Assembly (NCBI RefSeq): GCF_025567085.1
Contig: NZ_JAOQJN010000002.1
Span: 341,640-405,639 of the forward strand
Direction of reading: 5' to 3'
DNA: 64,000 bases
From: Bovifimicola ammoniilytica
Lineage (GTDB): Bacteria > Bacillota > Clostridia > Lachnospirales > Lachnospiraceae
In this document: in pieces, positions 63,966 through 64,000 of the stretch
Layout of the letters: every line of letters starts with the position of its first letter
Position numbering within the stretch: position 1 is the stretch's first letter
Translations under genes and position numbers: made by a program
Notes under the pieces: generated by a model
The model's input: only the letters and a program-made list of their open reading frames with translations
What the model was told of the DNA's origin: nothing
The model's database searches: none

Positions 63966-64000
63966 ATGGCAAATCTGTCAAATATAGAAGGTAATATTCA
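63966..64000 (+). CDS. Start of a gene cut by the window edge
   Basis: ATG after AAAAGGAGAAG, reading MANLSNIEGNI; only 11 codons visible. By position it may be the next orphan immunity gene. Confidence 0.5.
   Translation, partial: MANLSNIEGNI

Overview
The window is low-GC DNA with dense, mostly plus-strand genes. The family content (Rex, NfnAB, Re-type citrate synthase candidate, type II isocitrate dehydrogenase, DUF1653 protein, zinc-ribbon membrane proteins, alr-mazF order) suggests a strictly anaerobic Clostridia genome, most likely Lachnospiraceae and possibly close to Lachnospira/[Eubacterium] eligens. That placement is inference from gene content; no marker gene was compared. No tRNA, rRNA or CRISPR array was seen.

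Layout. 1-35.9 kb is mainly housekeeping: a partial class A penicillin-binding protein, yigZ, typA, a response regulator, icd, carbamate kinase, a citrate/isopropylmalate-synthase-like enzyme with its GntR regulator, an ABC-F ATPase, rex-(coiled coil)-acpS-nnr-alr-mazF, a CNNM/CorC membrane protein, yebC, a giant Ig-like (Big2) secreted protein followed by two zinc-ribbon membrane proteins, nfnAB, a 2-hydroxyacid dehydrogenase, a CapA lipoprotein, rlmH and rlmD. Between the convergent GntR and ABC-F genes lies a roughly 550-nt imperfect palindrome that fills the whole intergenic space.

36.1-46.3 kb is a defense island. It opens with a broken type I restriction gene (hsdR 5' half) and closes with a broken hsdM 5' part. 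Between them sit a complete-looking CBASS operon (HNH-SAVED effector, CD-NTase, E2-like protein), a WYL-domain regulator cotranscribed with it, and a long prokaryotic Argonaute with an intact DEDD tetrad. Two related palindromes, one in a promoter upstream of CBASS and one upstream of Argonaute, suggest that the WYL protein controls both systems.

46.5-60.5 kb returns to metabolism: a GH13 alpha-glucosidase, a GGDEF protein, the queuosine precursor set queD-queE-folE-queC-queF, then a HTH-cupin regulator, a class III aminotransferase, an iron alcohol dehydrogenase and a polar amino acid ABC transporter whose ATPase is fused to a cytidylate-kinase-like domain. Two homologous leader RNA elements with the same potential pseudoknot precede queD and queC; this is the best candidate for an undescribed regulatory system here.

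60.5-64 kb is an RHS/polymorphic-toxin graveyard: shreds of RHS core and PT-HINT, several short toxin C-terminal tails, each followed by a small immunity-type gene, ending in a SUKH immunity gene and the start of a further gene cut by the window edge.
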